Shown: positions 9,040 through 17,458 of the stretch, one piece after another
Numbering within the stretch: position 1 is the stretch's first letter
Layout of the letters: each line of letters starts with the position of its first letter
NCBI GenBank assembly: GCA_001683845.1
Contig: LXQI01000007.1
Coordinates: forward strand, 1-64,000
Length of the DNA: 64,000 nt
From: Erythrobacter sp. ANT-B3C2
Lineage (GTDB): Bacteria; Pseudomonadota; Alphaproteobacteria; Sphingomonadales; Sphingomonadaceae
Reading direction: 5' to 3'
Position numbers and translations under genes: made by a program
Notes under the pieces: generated by a model
Databases searched by the model: none
What the model was told of the DNA's origin: nothing
The model's input: the letters and a program-made list of their open reading frames with translations, nothing else

Positions 9040-9624
9040 TCAGAGCCGCCGCACGAGCATCTCGGCCACTGCCAGCCAGGCCGGGCTGTCGATCACCACC
9101 TGCCGCTGCCCAAGGACGGGCGGGAGCAGGCCGACCTTGGTCCCTTGCCGGTCGATCAGCCGCCCGAAGGCGAAGCGCCCGCCGGGCCGGGGGGCCAGCA
9201 CATCGCGATTGACCAGCCGCGGCGCTTCCTGCGGATCGACCTGCCGCAGCCACAGCTGGTCGCCCGCCCGGTATTCTCCCTGGGCCACCTCGATCGCCAG
9301 GCACAGCAGCGGGCTGGCAGCATCATTGCCACTGCCCAATGCGGTCGGCAGGATTGCATCACGGGGGGCGGTCAGTGCCTCGGCCCCGGCCTCGGTGAGC
9401 CGCGCGACGATCTTGGCCTGCTCGGCGCCGGAGCCACGCACCAGCAGTTCGGGCTCCACCTCCAGCGCCGAGGCGATCCGGTTCATCCAGCCGAGCGAGA
9501 GATTGCGCATGCCGGTTTCGAGCCGCCCGATGGTCTGAGCCGTGGTCGGCGGATCACATGCGGCGGCGACCTGCGCCAGCGTCATGCCCTTCTGCTGGCG
9601 AATGTCGCGGATCCGGTTGATCAT
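9040..9624 (-). CDS. XRE-family helix-turn-helix regulator
   Basis: A 194-aa protein whose first 65 residues form a Cro/CI-type helix-turn-helix ('IRQQKGMTLAQVAAACD' and 'QTIGRLETGMRNLSLGWMNR'). The rest has a beta-rich segment ('LLCLAIEVAQGEYRAGDQLW') reminiscent of the C-terminal domain of phage-type repressors, but I see no convincing Ser-Lys protease dyad. It is divergent from the DUF6456 gene with a 96-base shared control region holding a perfect palindrome, so autoregulation and control of that neighbour are plausible. Target and ligand are unknown. Confidence 0.85.
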   Translation of the reverse strand: MINRIRDIRQQKGMTLAQVAAACDPPTTAQTIGRLETGMRNLSLGWMNRIASALEVEPELLVRGSGAEQAKIVARLTEAGAEALTAPRDAILPTALGSGNDAASPLLCLAIEVAQGEYRAGDQLWLRQVDPQEAPRLVNRDVLAPRPGGRFAFGRLIDRQGTKVGLLPPVLGQRQVVIDSPAWLAVAEMLVRRL

Positions 9625-9638
9625 CGATCACTTTTCCT

Positions 9639-9651
9639 AACCATTGTGGTT
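9639..9651. promoter_or_regulatory. Palindromic operator candidate between the XRE and DUF6456 genes
   Basis: AACCA-TTG-TGGTT is a perfect 5-3-5 inverted repeat, 14 bases upstream of the XRE start codon and 69 bases upstream of the DUF6456 start. A second dyad, TGATC-ATC-GATCA (9618-9630), overlaps the XRE start codon. Dyads of this size are typical of small HTH repressor sites; binding is inferred. Confidence 0.45.
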
Positions 9652-9720
9652 TTGCGTTTTCCTACAGACCGGCCTTTTTGGCAATAGGACGCAGACACAG
9701 GCCGGCAAGGGAGCACAAGG

Positions 9721-10194
9721 ATGCAGCGCAAATTGGTCGAGCGCGAGCTGACCCAGGAAGGCCCCCGGCGAGAGGCGGGTGTGGGGCGGCGGCGGCGCAG
9801 CGTCAGCGTCAACTTGGCCGAATCGCCGCTCACCTGGCTGCACGCCCACGGCCACCTGGAAGACCGGCTGTTCGATGCCGGCGAGAGGTTGCGGGCCGAT
9901 TACGAGCGCGCGCAATTGGCGTCGTCAGTCACGATGCGGTGGGATCCGGTGCGCATCAAGACCACCGGCGACGCCGGGCTGAGCCCGGGCGAGCGCCAGA
10001 TCGCTGCGCGCCGACGGTTCGACGAAGCATGCAGCGCCGCTGGCAAGGGGCTCGGGGATATACTCTGGCGGGTGGTCTGTGCCGGCGAAACGCTGCCCGC
10101 GGCCGAGAGGGCGCTCGCGTGGCCCGCGCGCAGCGGCAAGCTGGTGCTGAAACTGGCATTGGATCGGGTGGCTGACTACTACCGCATCGCCTGA
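9721..10194 (+). CDS. DUF6456 domain-containing protein
   Basis: A 157-aa soluble protein of the alphaproteobacterial family DUF6456. Features are a basic N-terminus ('GRRRRSVSVNLAESPLTWLH'), a conserved 'RLRADYERAQL' helix, 'MRWDPV', and a C-terminal helical region with 'GLGDILWRVVCAGETLPAAE' and 'KLVLKLALDRVADYY'. That ending looks like a compact DNA- or protein-binding fold, but no function is established to my knowledge. It is divergent from the XRE regulator, which suggests common control. ATG 9721 is the first start of the conserved frame. Confidence 0.75.
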   Translation: MQRKLVERELTQEGPRREAGVGRRRRSVSVNLAESPLTWLHAHGHLEDRLFDAGERLRADYERAQLASSVTMRWDPVRIKTTGDAGLSPGERQIAARRRFDEACSAAGKGLGDILWRVVCAGETLPAAERALAWPARSGKLVLKLALDRVADYYRIA

Positions 10195-10214
10195 GCCCGG
10201 GCGTCGCCAGCGTC

Positions 10215-12017
10215 TTAGCCCTCGACGAGTTCCGCCAGCTCCAGCCAGCGCTCCTCCGCCTGCTCCTTCTCGCGCCGGACCTGCTCCAGCCCGGCGTTGA
10301 GGCGGGCAAACCTGACAGGGTCGCTCGTATAGAGATCGGGGTCGCCCAGCGCTTTTTCGCCGCGTGCGATCATCGCGTCCAGTTCCTCGATCCGTGCGGG
10401 CAGCAGGTCGAAATCGCGCTGGTCCTTGTAGCTGAGCTTGGCGCTCTTGGGGGGCGGCGGCGTGGGCGCACCCGCCTTCACCTTGCCGGCGGGCGCGCTG
10501 CGCCGCACGCGCTTGGCCTTCCAATCCTCATAGCCGCCGGCCACGATGTCGACATCGCCGCTGCCGTCGAGCCCCAGCGTTACCGTCACCGTCCGGTCGA
10601 GAAAATCGCGGTCGTGGCTGACGATCAGCACCGTGCCTTCGTAATCGGCGATCACCTCCTGCAGCAGGTCGAGCGTCTCGAGATCGAGATCGTTGGTCGG
10701 CTCGTCGAGTACCAGCAGGTTGGAGGCCTTGGCGAATTCGCGTGCCAGCAGCAGCCGGCTGCGTTCCCCGCCCGAGAGCACGCCTACCTTCATGTCTACG
10801 ATACCCGGATCGAACAGGAAATCCTTGAGATAGCCTTGCACATGCTTGCGCACGCCGCGCACATCGATCCAGTCGCCGCCCTCGGCGAGGATCTGCCGCA
10901 CGCTGCGCTCGGGCTGCATCAGTGCGCGCTGCTGGTCGATCATCACGCCGCTGAGCGTCTTCGCTAAAGTGACCTCGCCCTGGTCAGGCGCAATCTCGCC
11001 GGTCAGCAGCTTGAGCAGCGTGGTCTTGCCGGCACCGTTCGCGCCGACGACGCCGATCCGGTCGCCGCGCTGGATGCGCAGGGTGAAATCCCGGATTACA
11101 CTGCGGTCATCGTAGCGCTTGGTCACTCCCTCGGCCACAATCACCGACTTGGTTCGCACCTCGTTATCGGTCGCCAGCGCCAGCTTGGCGGCGCCGGCGG
11201 GGTCGATCATTGCCGCGCGGCGCTGGCGCATCGTGTGCAGCGCCGCCAGCCGGCCCTGGTTGCGCTTGCGCCGGGCGGTGACCCCGCGTTGCAGCCAGTG
11301 TGCCTCCAGCTTCAGCCGCGCATCCAGCTTCTCGGCCGCGCGCGCCTCCTCGGCATAGACCTGTTCCTCCCACACCTCATATCCACCGAAGCCGATCTCC
11401 TTGCGGCGCAGCCCTCCGCGGTCGAGCCACAGGGTCGCGCGGGTCAGCCGCTTGAGGAAGGTGCGATCGTGGCTGATCACGATGAAGGCGCCCTTGTAGC
11501 GCTGCAGCCAGCCTTCGAGCCACTCGATGCCGGCGAGATCGAGATGGTTGGTCGGCTCGTCGAGCAGCAGAAGGTCCGGCTCCTGCGCCAGCGCGCGGGC
11601 CAATGCGGCCCGGCGCCGCTCGCCGCCGCTGGCTGTGCTGGCGGGGCGATCGAGCGCGATGCCGATCTGGTCCGCCATCGCATCGACCTCGTGCCGATCC
11701 GGTCCATCGTCGCCGGAGAGCGCGAAGTCCATCAGCGTGGCAAAGGCGGTGAGGTCCGGCTCCTGCTCCAGCATCACGATGCGCGTGCCCGGCTGGACCG
11801 AGCGGGTGCCGCGATCGGCCTCGATCCGGTTGGCGACGAGCTTGAGCAGCGTGGTCTTGCCCACGCCGTTGCGCCCGATCAGCGCCAGCCGGTCGCGCGG
11901 GGCGATGTGAAGATCGAGGCCACTCCAATTGTCCTCCAAGTCGGGCCCGCCGAACAGCCAGCGCCCGCCCTGCTGCAGACCAAGGGACTCCCAGGAGAGG
12001 ATCGGTGCTTCCGCCAT
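10215..12017 (-). CDS. ABC-F family ATPase (Uup-like)
   Basis: About 600 aa with two ABC cassettes and no membrane segments. Walker A motifs are 'GRNGVGKTT' and 'GANGAGKTT', signatures 'SGGERRRAALARAL' and 'LSGGERSRLLLARE', Walker B 'LLLDEPTNHLDL' and 'LVLDEPTNDLDL'. An arm and linker separate them, and a C-terminal coiled coil (about the last 80 residues, 'IEELDAMIARGEKALGDPDL') is characteristic of Uup rather than EttA. ABC-F proteins act on ribosomes; Uup is tied to 50S assembly and genome stability in E. coli. The ORF opens at a GTG (12047), but ATG 12017 gives the typical 'MAEAPILSWE' start. Neither has a strong ribosome-binding site. Confidence 0.9.
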   Translation of the reverse strand: MAEAPILSWESLGLQQGGRWLFGGPDLEDNWSGLDLHIAPRDRLALIGRNGVGKTTLLKLVANRIEADRGTRSVQPGTRIVMLEQEPDLTAFATLMDFALSGDDGPDRHEVDAMADQIGIALDRPASTASGGERRRAALARALAQEPDLLLLDEPTNHLDLAGIEWLEGWLQRYKGAFIVISHDRTFLKRLTRATLWLDRGGLRRKEIGFGGYEVWEEQVYAEEARAAEKLDARLKLEAHWLQRGVTARRKRNQGRLAALHTMRQRRAAMIDPAGAAKLALATDNEVRTKSVIVAEGVTKRYDDRSVIRDFTLRIQRGDRIGVVGANGAGKTTLLKLLTGEIAPDQGEVTLAKTLSGVMIDQQRALMQPERSVRQILAEGGDWIDVRGVRKHVQGYLKDFLFDPGIVDMKVGVLSGGERSRLLLAREFAKASNLLVLDEPTNDLDLETLDLLQEVIADYEGTVLIVSHDRDFLDRTVTVTLGLDGSGDVDIVAGGYEDWKAKRVRRSAPAGKVKAGAPTPPPPKSAKLSYKDQRDFDLLPARIEELDAMIARGEKALGDPDLYTSDPVRFARLNAGLEQVRREKEQAEERWLELAELVEG

Positions 12018-12122
12018 GGCGGGCAGGTAGTCGGCGGTGCTACTCACGGCAAGCGCGGGCGAGTGAGCAGCGGCTCATCGCCGGCGCTTGAACTCGGCGC
12101 GAGCCTGTTAGGGAGATCCTCA

Positions 12123-12848
12123 ATGCACCGCTTTGCCCTGTCACTCTCCGTCGCCGCCATCGCGGTTGCGGCGGCCGCCCCTGCCACCGCCCAGGTGCAG
12201 GTGGCCACCACCGGCCCGGTCGTGGAGCTGAGCGTCACCGAGCGGGTAGAGGCCGAGCCCGATCTCGTGCGCATCGGCGCCGGCGTCACCACCGAGGCGC
12301 CCACCGCGGTCGAGGCGATGCGGCTCAACACCGCGGCGATGACCGGCGTGATCGCCCGCATCCGCAAGCTCGGCATTCCCGAGCGCAATATCCAGACCAC
12401 CGGCATTAACCTGGGTGCGCGCTACAATCACGACCAGCGGACGCAGCGCCCGGTATTCGCCGGCTACAGCGCTTCCAACCGCGTCAGCGTGGAACTGGAC
12501 GAGGTCGAACGCACGGGCGAGATCCTCGATGCGCTGGTCACCGCAGGAGCAACCGACATCAACGGCCCGCAATTTGCCCTCGCCGATGCTGCCGCCTCGC
12601 AGGCCCAGGCACAAGCGCGAGAAGCCGCGATGACCACCGCGCGCGAGCAGGCGCTGGCCTATGCGCGGATGGCTGGGTTCAGCGACATTCGCCTGCTGCG
12701 GATCGCCGAGGGAGTTGATGGCGAGACCCAGCCGCTGATGCGCGACGCGATCATGGTAACGGGATCTCGGATTGCCAGAACGCCCGTTCAGCCCGGCATG
12801 GTGGAGCAGGCAGTGACCGTCCAGGTCACTTACGAGCTTACCCGCTGA
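12123..12848 (+). CDS. Periplasmic SIMPL-domain (DUF541) protein
   Basis: A 241-aa protein with a clear signal peptide (first about 23 residues, ending 'APATAQ') followed by a SIMPL/DUF541 domain: 'VTERVEAEPDLVRIGAGVTT', 'IQTTGINLGARYNHDQ', 'YSASNRVSVELDEVERTGEI' and a C-terminal 'EQAVTVQVTYEL' strand. Family members include mammalian SIMPL and bacterial YggE, linked to oxidative stress; the biochemical role is unclear. The ORF track extends far upstream in the same frame; ATG 12123 with the signal peptide is the obvious start. Confidence 0.9.
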   Translation: MHRFALSLSVAAIAVAAAAPATAQVQVATTGPVVELSVTERVEAEPDLVRIGAGVTTEAPTAVEAMRLNTAAMTGVIARIRKLGIPERNIQTTGINLGARYNHDQRTQRPVFAGYSASNRVSVELDEVERTGEILDALVTAGATDINGPQFALADAAASQAQAQAREAAMTTAREQALAYARMAGFSDIRLLRIAEGVDGETQPLMRDAIMVTGSRIARTPVQPGMVEQAVTVQVTYELTR

Positions 12849-12917
12849 CGCCTTGCTGCAGGCGCGAAGCGATATTCAGTCCTTGTTCAATGGCTTGCCC
12901 ACAGACACAGTGCCGAT

Positions 12918-13217
12918 ATGCGCAGCACCACCCTTCTTCTCACCGCCGCCATGCTGGCGGGCGGTTCCGCCACTCCTGCGCTCGCCCAGAGTAGCGGCGA
13001 TCAGGCAAGCGCGCGGCAGGAGATGCGCGATGGCAAGGTGCTGCCCGCGCGCGAGATCGAGCGGCGCGTTATCCAGCAGATGCGCGGCCACGAATATCTG
13101 GGCTTCGAATATGATGCCGCGGCCGCGGCCTATCGGCTGAAGTTCATCCGCGACGGGCGAGTGGTGTGGGTCGATGTCGATGCGCGGACGGCCAGGGTGC
13201 TGCAGATCTCCAAATAG
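12918..13217 (+). CDS. Secreted PepSY-domain protein
   Basis: A 99-aa protein with a signal peptide (about residues 1-23, 'LLLTAAMLAGGSATPALAQ') and a PepSY-like domain ('LPAREIERRVIQQMRGHEYL' followed by 'YRLKFIRDGRVVWVDVDART'). PepSY domains are small periplasmic modules thought to inhibit proteases or sense envelope conditions. It lies 78 bases upstream of a response regulator/histidine kinase pair on the same strand, as in several sphingomonads, so it may feed the sensor or belong to its regulon. Confidence 0.85.
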   Translation: MRSTTLLLTAAMLAGGSATPALAQSSGDQASARQEMRDGKVLPAREIERRVIQQMRGHEYLGFEYDAAAAAYRLKFIRDGRVVWVDVDARTARVLQISK

Positions 13218-13295
13218 GTGGGTGAAACGGCCGGACCGTTGACGCGTTCAGCGCATGCGCCCACATGAACAAGCGGGCCAAGCAGGGGACCTAAG

Positions 13296-13973
13296 ATGCG
13301 CATCCTGATCGTCGAGGACGAGCCGACGCTCGGCCGGCAGCTGAAGAGCACGCTGGAACAGACCGGCTATGCGGTGGACCTTTCGGTCGATGGGGAGGAT
13401 GGTCATTATCTCGGCTCGACCGAGGAGTATGACGCCGTCGTCCTCGATCTGGGCCTTCCGGAGATCGACGGACTGACCGTGCTCGGCATGTGGCGTAAAG
13501 AGGGGCGCAAGTTCCCGGTGCTGGTGCTGACCGCGCGGGACAGCTGGTCGGATAAAGTGGCTGGTCTCGACGCCGGGGCCGACGATTATCTCGCCAAGCC
13601 GTTCCAGACCGAGGAGCTGATCGCCCGGCTGCGGGCGCTGATCCGCCGTGCATCGGGCAATGCCAGTTCCGAACTCACCGCGGGTGAGGTGCGGCTGGAT
13701 ACACGCTCGGGCCGGGTGACGCTGGGCGGCGAGCCGGTGAAGCTGACCGCGCAGGAGTACAAGCTGCTCTCCTATCTGATGCACCACAAGGGCAAGGTGG
13801 TCAGCCGGACCGAGCTGATCGAACATATTTACGACCAGGATTTCGACCGCGATTCGAACACGATCGAAGTGTTTGTAACCCGCATCCGCAAGAAGCTGGG
13901 TGCCAATGTGATCACCACCATCCGTGGCCTCGGCTACAGCCTCGACGACCCCGACGATCAGCCCCGCGAGTGA
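13296..13973 (+). CDS. OmpR/PhoB-family response regulator
   Basis: A 225-aa regulator: receiver domain (about 1-115) with acidic pocket 'VEDE', phospho-acceptor Asp51 in 'VVLDLGLPEIDG', Thr79 in 'LVLTARD' and Lys101 in 'DYLAKPF'; a winged-helix effector domain (about 130-220) with 'LTAQEYKLLSYLMHHKGKVV' and 'VFVTRIRKKLG'. It resembles the QseB/FeuP branch. The histidine kinase follows in an overlapping or near-overlapping position, so the two form a cognate pair. The signal is unknown, though the upstream PepSY gene suggests envelope sensing. Confidence 0.95.
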   Translation: MRILIVEDEPTLGRQLKSTLEQTGYAVDLSVDGEDGHYLGSTEEYDAVVLDLGLPEIDGLTVLGMWRKEGRKFPVLVLTARDSWSDKVAGLDAGADDYLAKPFQTEELIARLRALIRRASGNASSELTAGEVRLDTRSGRVTLGGEPVKLTAQEYKLLSYLMHHKGKVVSRTELIEHIYDQDFDRDSNTIEVFVTRIRKKLGANVITTIRGLGYSLDDPDDQPRE

Positions 13974-15387
13974 GCCCGCGTCCGTAGCGCCGGGCGCGAC
14001 GGACGCGGCAGCGCGCGAGCAGGCGATCGCCGCGGGCGCAGCGCCGCCGCATACGGGCAGCCTGGCGCGGCGGATGATCGTCATCGCCGCAGGGTGGATC
14101 TCCATCCTGCTGCTGCTCGGCGGCGTGGCGCTCGACCGAACACTGAGCGCACTGGTCGCCAACCAATTCGACGAGCAGCTGCAATACAACCTCACTGCCA
14201 TGATCGCGTCGGCCGAGCTCGATCCCTATGGCGATGTCTGGTTCAACCGAACCCTGGCCGATCAGCGCTTCCTTGAACCCAATAGCGGGCTTTACTGGCA
14301 GATCAGCGGGCAAGGGCGAGACGACTATCCCTCCCGCTCGCTATGGGACCGCACGCTGGATCTGGAGGGCGGGCACGCCGACCTGGCCCCGCATTACTAC
14401 AATTCCAACCAGTTCCCCGGCGAGCCCTTGCGGGTAGTCGAGCGGACAATCCATCTGCCGGGCAGCGCCACCCGCTGGCAATTTGCCGTGGCCGGAGCCC
14501 GCGCAGAACTCGATGGGCAGCTGGCCGATATCCGCGCGATCCTGATCTGGAGCTTCGCGGTGCTGGGTATCGGCCTGTTCCTGATGGCGATGCTGCAGAC
14601 CTGGTACGGCCTCGGCCCCCTGCGCCGGGTGCGGCGGGCGATCGCGCGCATCCGCACCACCGGGCACAACCGCGTGACCGATCCGCTGCCGCAGGAAGTG
14701 CAGCCAATGGTCGAGGAGCTGAACGCCCTGCTCGCCCATTCGGACCGGCAGGCGGAAGAGGCACGCACCCATGCCGGCAACCTCGCCCATGCGCTCAAAA
14801 CGCCGCTGACGGTGCTGACGAATGCGGCGAGCGCCGAGGCGCCGGATCTCGGCCACACCGTGCTGCGCGAGGCGGGGGTGATGCGCCGGCAGGTCGATCA
14901 CCACCTCGCGCGGGCCCGGGCGGTCGGGCGGCGGGCGGTGGGCCTCTCTCGCGCCAATGTGATGGAAAGCGCGCGGGCGGTGGAGCGGGCGGTCTCACGC
15001 CTATACCCGGCGGTGCGGTTCGATCTTGCCGGATCCGCCGATGCACAGGTGGCGATCGAGCGACAGGATCTGGAGGAGATTTTCGGCAATCTGGTGGAGA
15101 ACGCGGCCAAATATGGCGGGGGCAGCGTGTTCGTCACCGTCGATGCCGATCCGCAGGCGCCGCTGTGCGCGATCTGGGTCGAGGATGACGGCCTGGGCAT
15201 ACCGCCCGAGCAGCGCGGAAAACTGTTCGCGCGAGGCGCGCGGCTGGATACGGAGAAGCCCGGCACCGGTCTCGGCCTTGCGATCGTGCGCGATGTGGTC
15301 GGGATCTATGGTGGCGAAGTGGAGCTGGGCGAGAGCGAAGATCTGGGCGGCCTGCTGGTGACGGTGACGCTGCCGCGGGTGGCGTGA
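13924..15387 (+). CDS. Membrane sensor histidine kinase
   Basis: Up to 487 aa. Two TM helices (about 52-73 and 204-226) flank a periplasmic sensor of about 130 residues; a HAMP-like segment follows, then the H-box 'NLAHALKTPLTVL' with His289, and an ATPase domain with 'NLVENAAKYGG', 'VEDDGLGIP' and 'GTGLGLAIVRDVV'. The start is uncertain. GTG 13924 overlaps the response-regulator gene by 50 bases; the first in-frame ATG, 14074, lies at the edge of TM1 and would remove a 50-residue Ala/Pro-rich cytoplasmic leader. A GTG that would give the usual 4-base overlap exists at 13970, but its frame stops at once. Confidence 0.92.
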   Translation: MASATASTTPTISPASEPASVAPGATDAAAREQAIAAGAAPPHTGSLARRMIVIAAGWISILLLLGGVALDRTLSALVANQFDEQLQYNLTAMIASAELDPYGDVWFNRTLADQRFLEPNSGLYWQISGQGRDDYPSRSLWDRTLDLEGGHADLAPHYYNSNQFPGEPLRVVERTIHLPGSATRWQFAVAGARAELDGQLADIRAILIWSFAVLGIGLFLMAMLQTWYGLGPLRRVRRAIARIRTTGHNRVTDPLPQEVQPMVEELNALLAHSDRQAEEARTHAGNLAHALKTPLTVLTNAASAEAPDLGHTVLREAGVMRRQVDHHLARARAVGRRAVGLSRANVMESARAVERAVSRLYPAVRFDLAGSADAQVAIERQDLEEIFGNLVENAAKYGGGSVFVTVDADPQAPLCAIWVEDDGLGIPPEQRGKLFARGARLDTEKPGTGLGLAIVRDVVGIYGGEVELGESEDLGGLLVTVTLPRVA

Positions 15388-15418
15388 GCGGCCGCTGGTC
15401 AGGCGGTGCTCCGCCCTG

Positions 15419-15921
15419 TCAGGCCATCGTCCCTGCCGCTTTGCCGCACACGATGGCGGCGGCCCCCACCAGCACGAGAGCGTCTTCGACAAATCCCGTG
15501 GCCGATTGACCAAAGCGGCCCATAGCCAGCATCCGCGCCCGCCAGCCGGGGTACGCAGCGGCGACTGCCGTTACCCCGCGACCATGGCCCCGAGCCATCG
15601 CTGCCCCCGTGGCGCCAGCACTGCCCCGGACAGTGCGGAGGTAACGAAACGGGCGGTAAGCCCGATCGCGACGGTCCGGTCGGGCGCGCTCTTCTGCTTG
15701 TCCCCGGCCATTTCGGCAATCGCCAGCGCTACCGCGCCCGCGGCGATCACTGGATGGCCCAGCAGGCGCTGGGCGGCATGATCGGCGGGTAATTCGTCCC
15801 GGGCGGTTGCCATCGCTAAGGCGGCAAGCGGCGTCATGGCGCGCTGACCGCCGACAAGGCCCATCAGGAAGGATGCAAGCACGCCAATCTCCTCGCCGGC
15901 ATTCAATTTCGCCGCCGGCAT
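15419..15921 (-). pseudogene. DUF4126-type membrane protein broken by a frameshift
   Basis: The N-terminal half reads 'FLMGLVGGQRAMTPLAALAM', 'VIAAGAVALAIAEMAGDKQK' and 'LGAMVAG' before a TAA near 15572. The natural continuation, 'VTAVAAAYPGWRARML' and 'GQSATGFVEDALVLVGAAAI', is in another frame and begins at the same point. Loss of a single base around 15570-15580 explains this exactly; restoring it gives one protein of about 165 aa with the hydrophobic profile of small DUF4126 membrane proteins. It is either a recent pseudogene or a sequencing error. The ATG at 15921 is the likely original start. It is convergent with the histidine kinase. Confidence 0.75.
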
Positions 15922-16002
15922 AAGAGAACAACCCGTGCAGCGCCCGGCAGGTCCTGCCCGTGCTGCCGGTTCGTCGGGTAAGCCCGCTTGAGGCCCCACG
16001 TT

Positions 16003-16440
16003 TCAGTCGCCACGGGCGCGCTGATGGTGGCGGATCACCTCGTCGATCACGAAGCGGATGAACTTCTCGCTGAATTCGGGATCGAGGTCGGCCTCGGACG
16101 CCAGTTGCCGCAGCCGATCAATCTGCCGCCGCTCGCGCGCGGGATCGGCCGGTGGCATCGCCGCCTTGGCCTTGTACTCGCCCACCGCCTGGGTGATGCG
16201 GAACCGCTCGGCCAGGATATGGATCAGCGCCGCGTCGATATTGTCGATGCTGCGCCGGAACGTGGCCAGTACGGGATCCGGTCCGGATCCGTCCTGCGGT
16301 GCGTCCTGCGGGCTGGCGATGCGGATTCCTCCATGGGTGCCGTCGGGCTCGGCTGCGCGCGCCGCGTCCGGCTCTGTCAGTCGCGCGAGGCTAAAGGCCC
16401 CAGGGCGGCTTGCCAAGCGCCGCGTCCATCGCCATTTCAT
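16003..16440 (-). CDS. Chorismate mutase, AroQ class
   Basis: The C-terminal about 95 residues form a monofunctional all-helical chorismate mutase: 'FRRSIDNIDAALIHILAERF', then 'ITQAVGEYKAKAAMPPADPARE' with the active-site Lys, and 'PEFSEKFIRFVIDEVIRHHQ'. It converts chorismate to prephenate for Phe/Tyr synthesis. The N-terminus is uncertain. The nearest ATG (16440) gives about 45 poorly conserved residues before the domain and lies only 4 bases from the divergent ispB-like start codon. In-frame TTG 16416 and CTG 16380 are alternatives, and no candidate has a good ribosome-binding site. The ORF-track start at 16614 lies inside the opposite gene. Confidence 0.88.
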   Translation of the reverse strand: MKWRWTRRLASRPGAFSLARLTEPDAARAAEPDGTHGGIRIASPQDAPQDGSGPDPVLATFRRSIDNIDAALIHILAERFRITQAVGEYKAKAAMPPADPARERRQIDRLRQLASEADLDPEFSEKFIRFVIDEVIRHHQRARGD

Positions 16441-16444
16441 CGGC

Positions 16445-17455
16445 ATGAGCGCCAAGGTCGTCCCGCTGCCAGCGAAGCCCGCATCGCTGTCTCCGATCCT
16501 GTCGCTGACGGCCTCTTCCATGAACTCCGTCAACGCAATCATCCTCGAACGGATGCAGAGCGAGATCCCGCTGATCCCGGCGCTGGCCGGGCATCTGATC
16601 TCGGGCGGCGGCAAGCGGATGCGGCCGATGCTGACTCTCGCCGGGGCCCGGCTGGTCGGCTATGAGGGCGAGCGGCACCACCGGCTGGCCGCAGCTGTCG
16701 AGTTCATTCACACCGCCACCCTGCTGCACGACGACGTGGTGGATGGATCGGACACCCGCCGCGGTCGGGAAACCGCCAATGTCGTGTTCGGCAACCCGGC
16801 CACGGTCCTCGTCGGCGATTTTCTGTTCAGCCGCGCCTTCGAGCTGATGGTGGAGGATGGCAGCCTCAAGGTGTTGAAGATCCTCTCCGGCGCCAGTGCG
16901 ATCATCGCGCAGGGCGAGGTCGACCAACTCACCGCCCAGCGCCGGATCGAGACCAGCGAGGAGCGCTATCTCAACATCATCGGCGCCAAGACCGCCGCGC
17001 TGTTCGCCGCCGCCAGCCGCATCGCCGCAGTGGTGGGCGAATGCCGCGAAGTGGAGGAGCGCGCGCTCGACGATTACGGCCGCAACCTAGGCATCGCTTT
17101 CCAGCTGGTCGACGATGCGATTGATTACGACAGCTCGGCGGCCGAGATGGGCAAGGAATGCGGCGACGATTTTCGCGAGGGCAAGATGACCCTCCCGGCG
17201 ATTCTCGCCTATGCCCGTGGCACCGCCGAGGAGCGGCGCTTCTGGGAAGAGGCGATCGCCGGGTTCCGGATCGAGGACGAGGATCTGGCCCATGCAATCG
17301 GGCTGATCCGGCGGCACGATTGCGTCGGCGCCACGCGCGAGCGCGCCCGCCATTTTGCCGAGCGCGCGTGCGACGCGCTGTCGATCTTCCCAGACAACCG
17401 CGCGCGTGCGGCACTGGTCGAAACAGCCCGCTTCGCGGTGTCGCGCGGTTATTAG
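16445..17455 (+). CDS. ispB: Polyprenyl diphosphate synthase (ubiquinone side chain)
   Basis: A 336-aa all-helical trans-prenyltransferase with both aspartate-rich motifs: 'LLHDDVVDGSDTRRG' (first, DDxxD) and 'QLVDDAIDYD' (second), plus 'GGGKRMRPML' for substrate binding. It extends farnesyl or geranylgeranyl diphosphate with isopentenyl diphosphate to the long chain used for ubiquinone; chain length cannot be read here with confidence. Start ATG 16445 is chosen because it gives the standard N-terminus; the ORF track runs far upstream. Divergent from chorismate mutase, so its promoter must lie inside that gene. Confidence 0.93.
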   Translation: MSAKVVPLPAKPASLSPILSLTASSMNSVNAIILERMQSEIPLIPALAGHLISGGGKRMRPMLTLAGARLVGYEGERHHRLAAAVEFIHTATLLHDDVVDGSDTRRGRETANVVFGNPATVLVGDFLFSRAFELMVEDGSLKVLKILSGASAIIAQGEVDQLTAQRRIETSEERYLNIIGAKTAALFAAASRIAAVVGECREVEERALDDYGRNLGIAFQLVDDAIDYDSSAAEMGKECGDDFREGKMTLPAILAYARGTAEERRFWEEAIAGFRIEDEDLAHAIGLIRRHDCVGATRERARHFAERACDALSIFPDNRARAALVETARFAVSRGY

Positions 17456-17458
17456 GCG

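Noticed and set aside
9040-9624. S24-type self-cleaving repressor (LexA/CI)
   Set aside because: The C-terminal part is vaguely similar, but no Ala-Gly cleavage site or Ser-Lys dyad could be identified.
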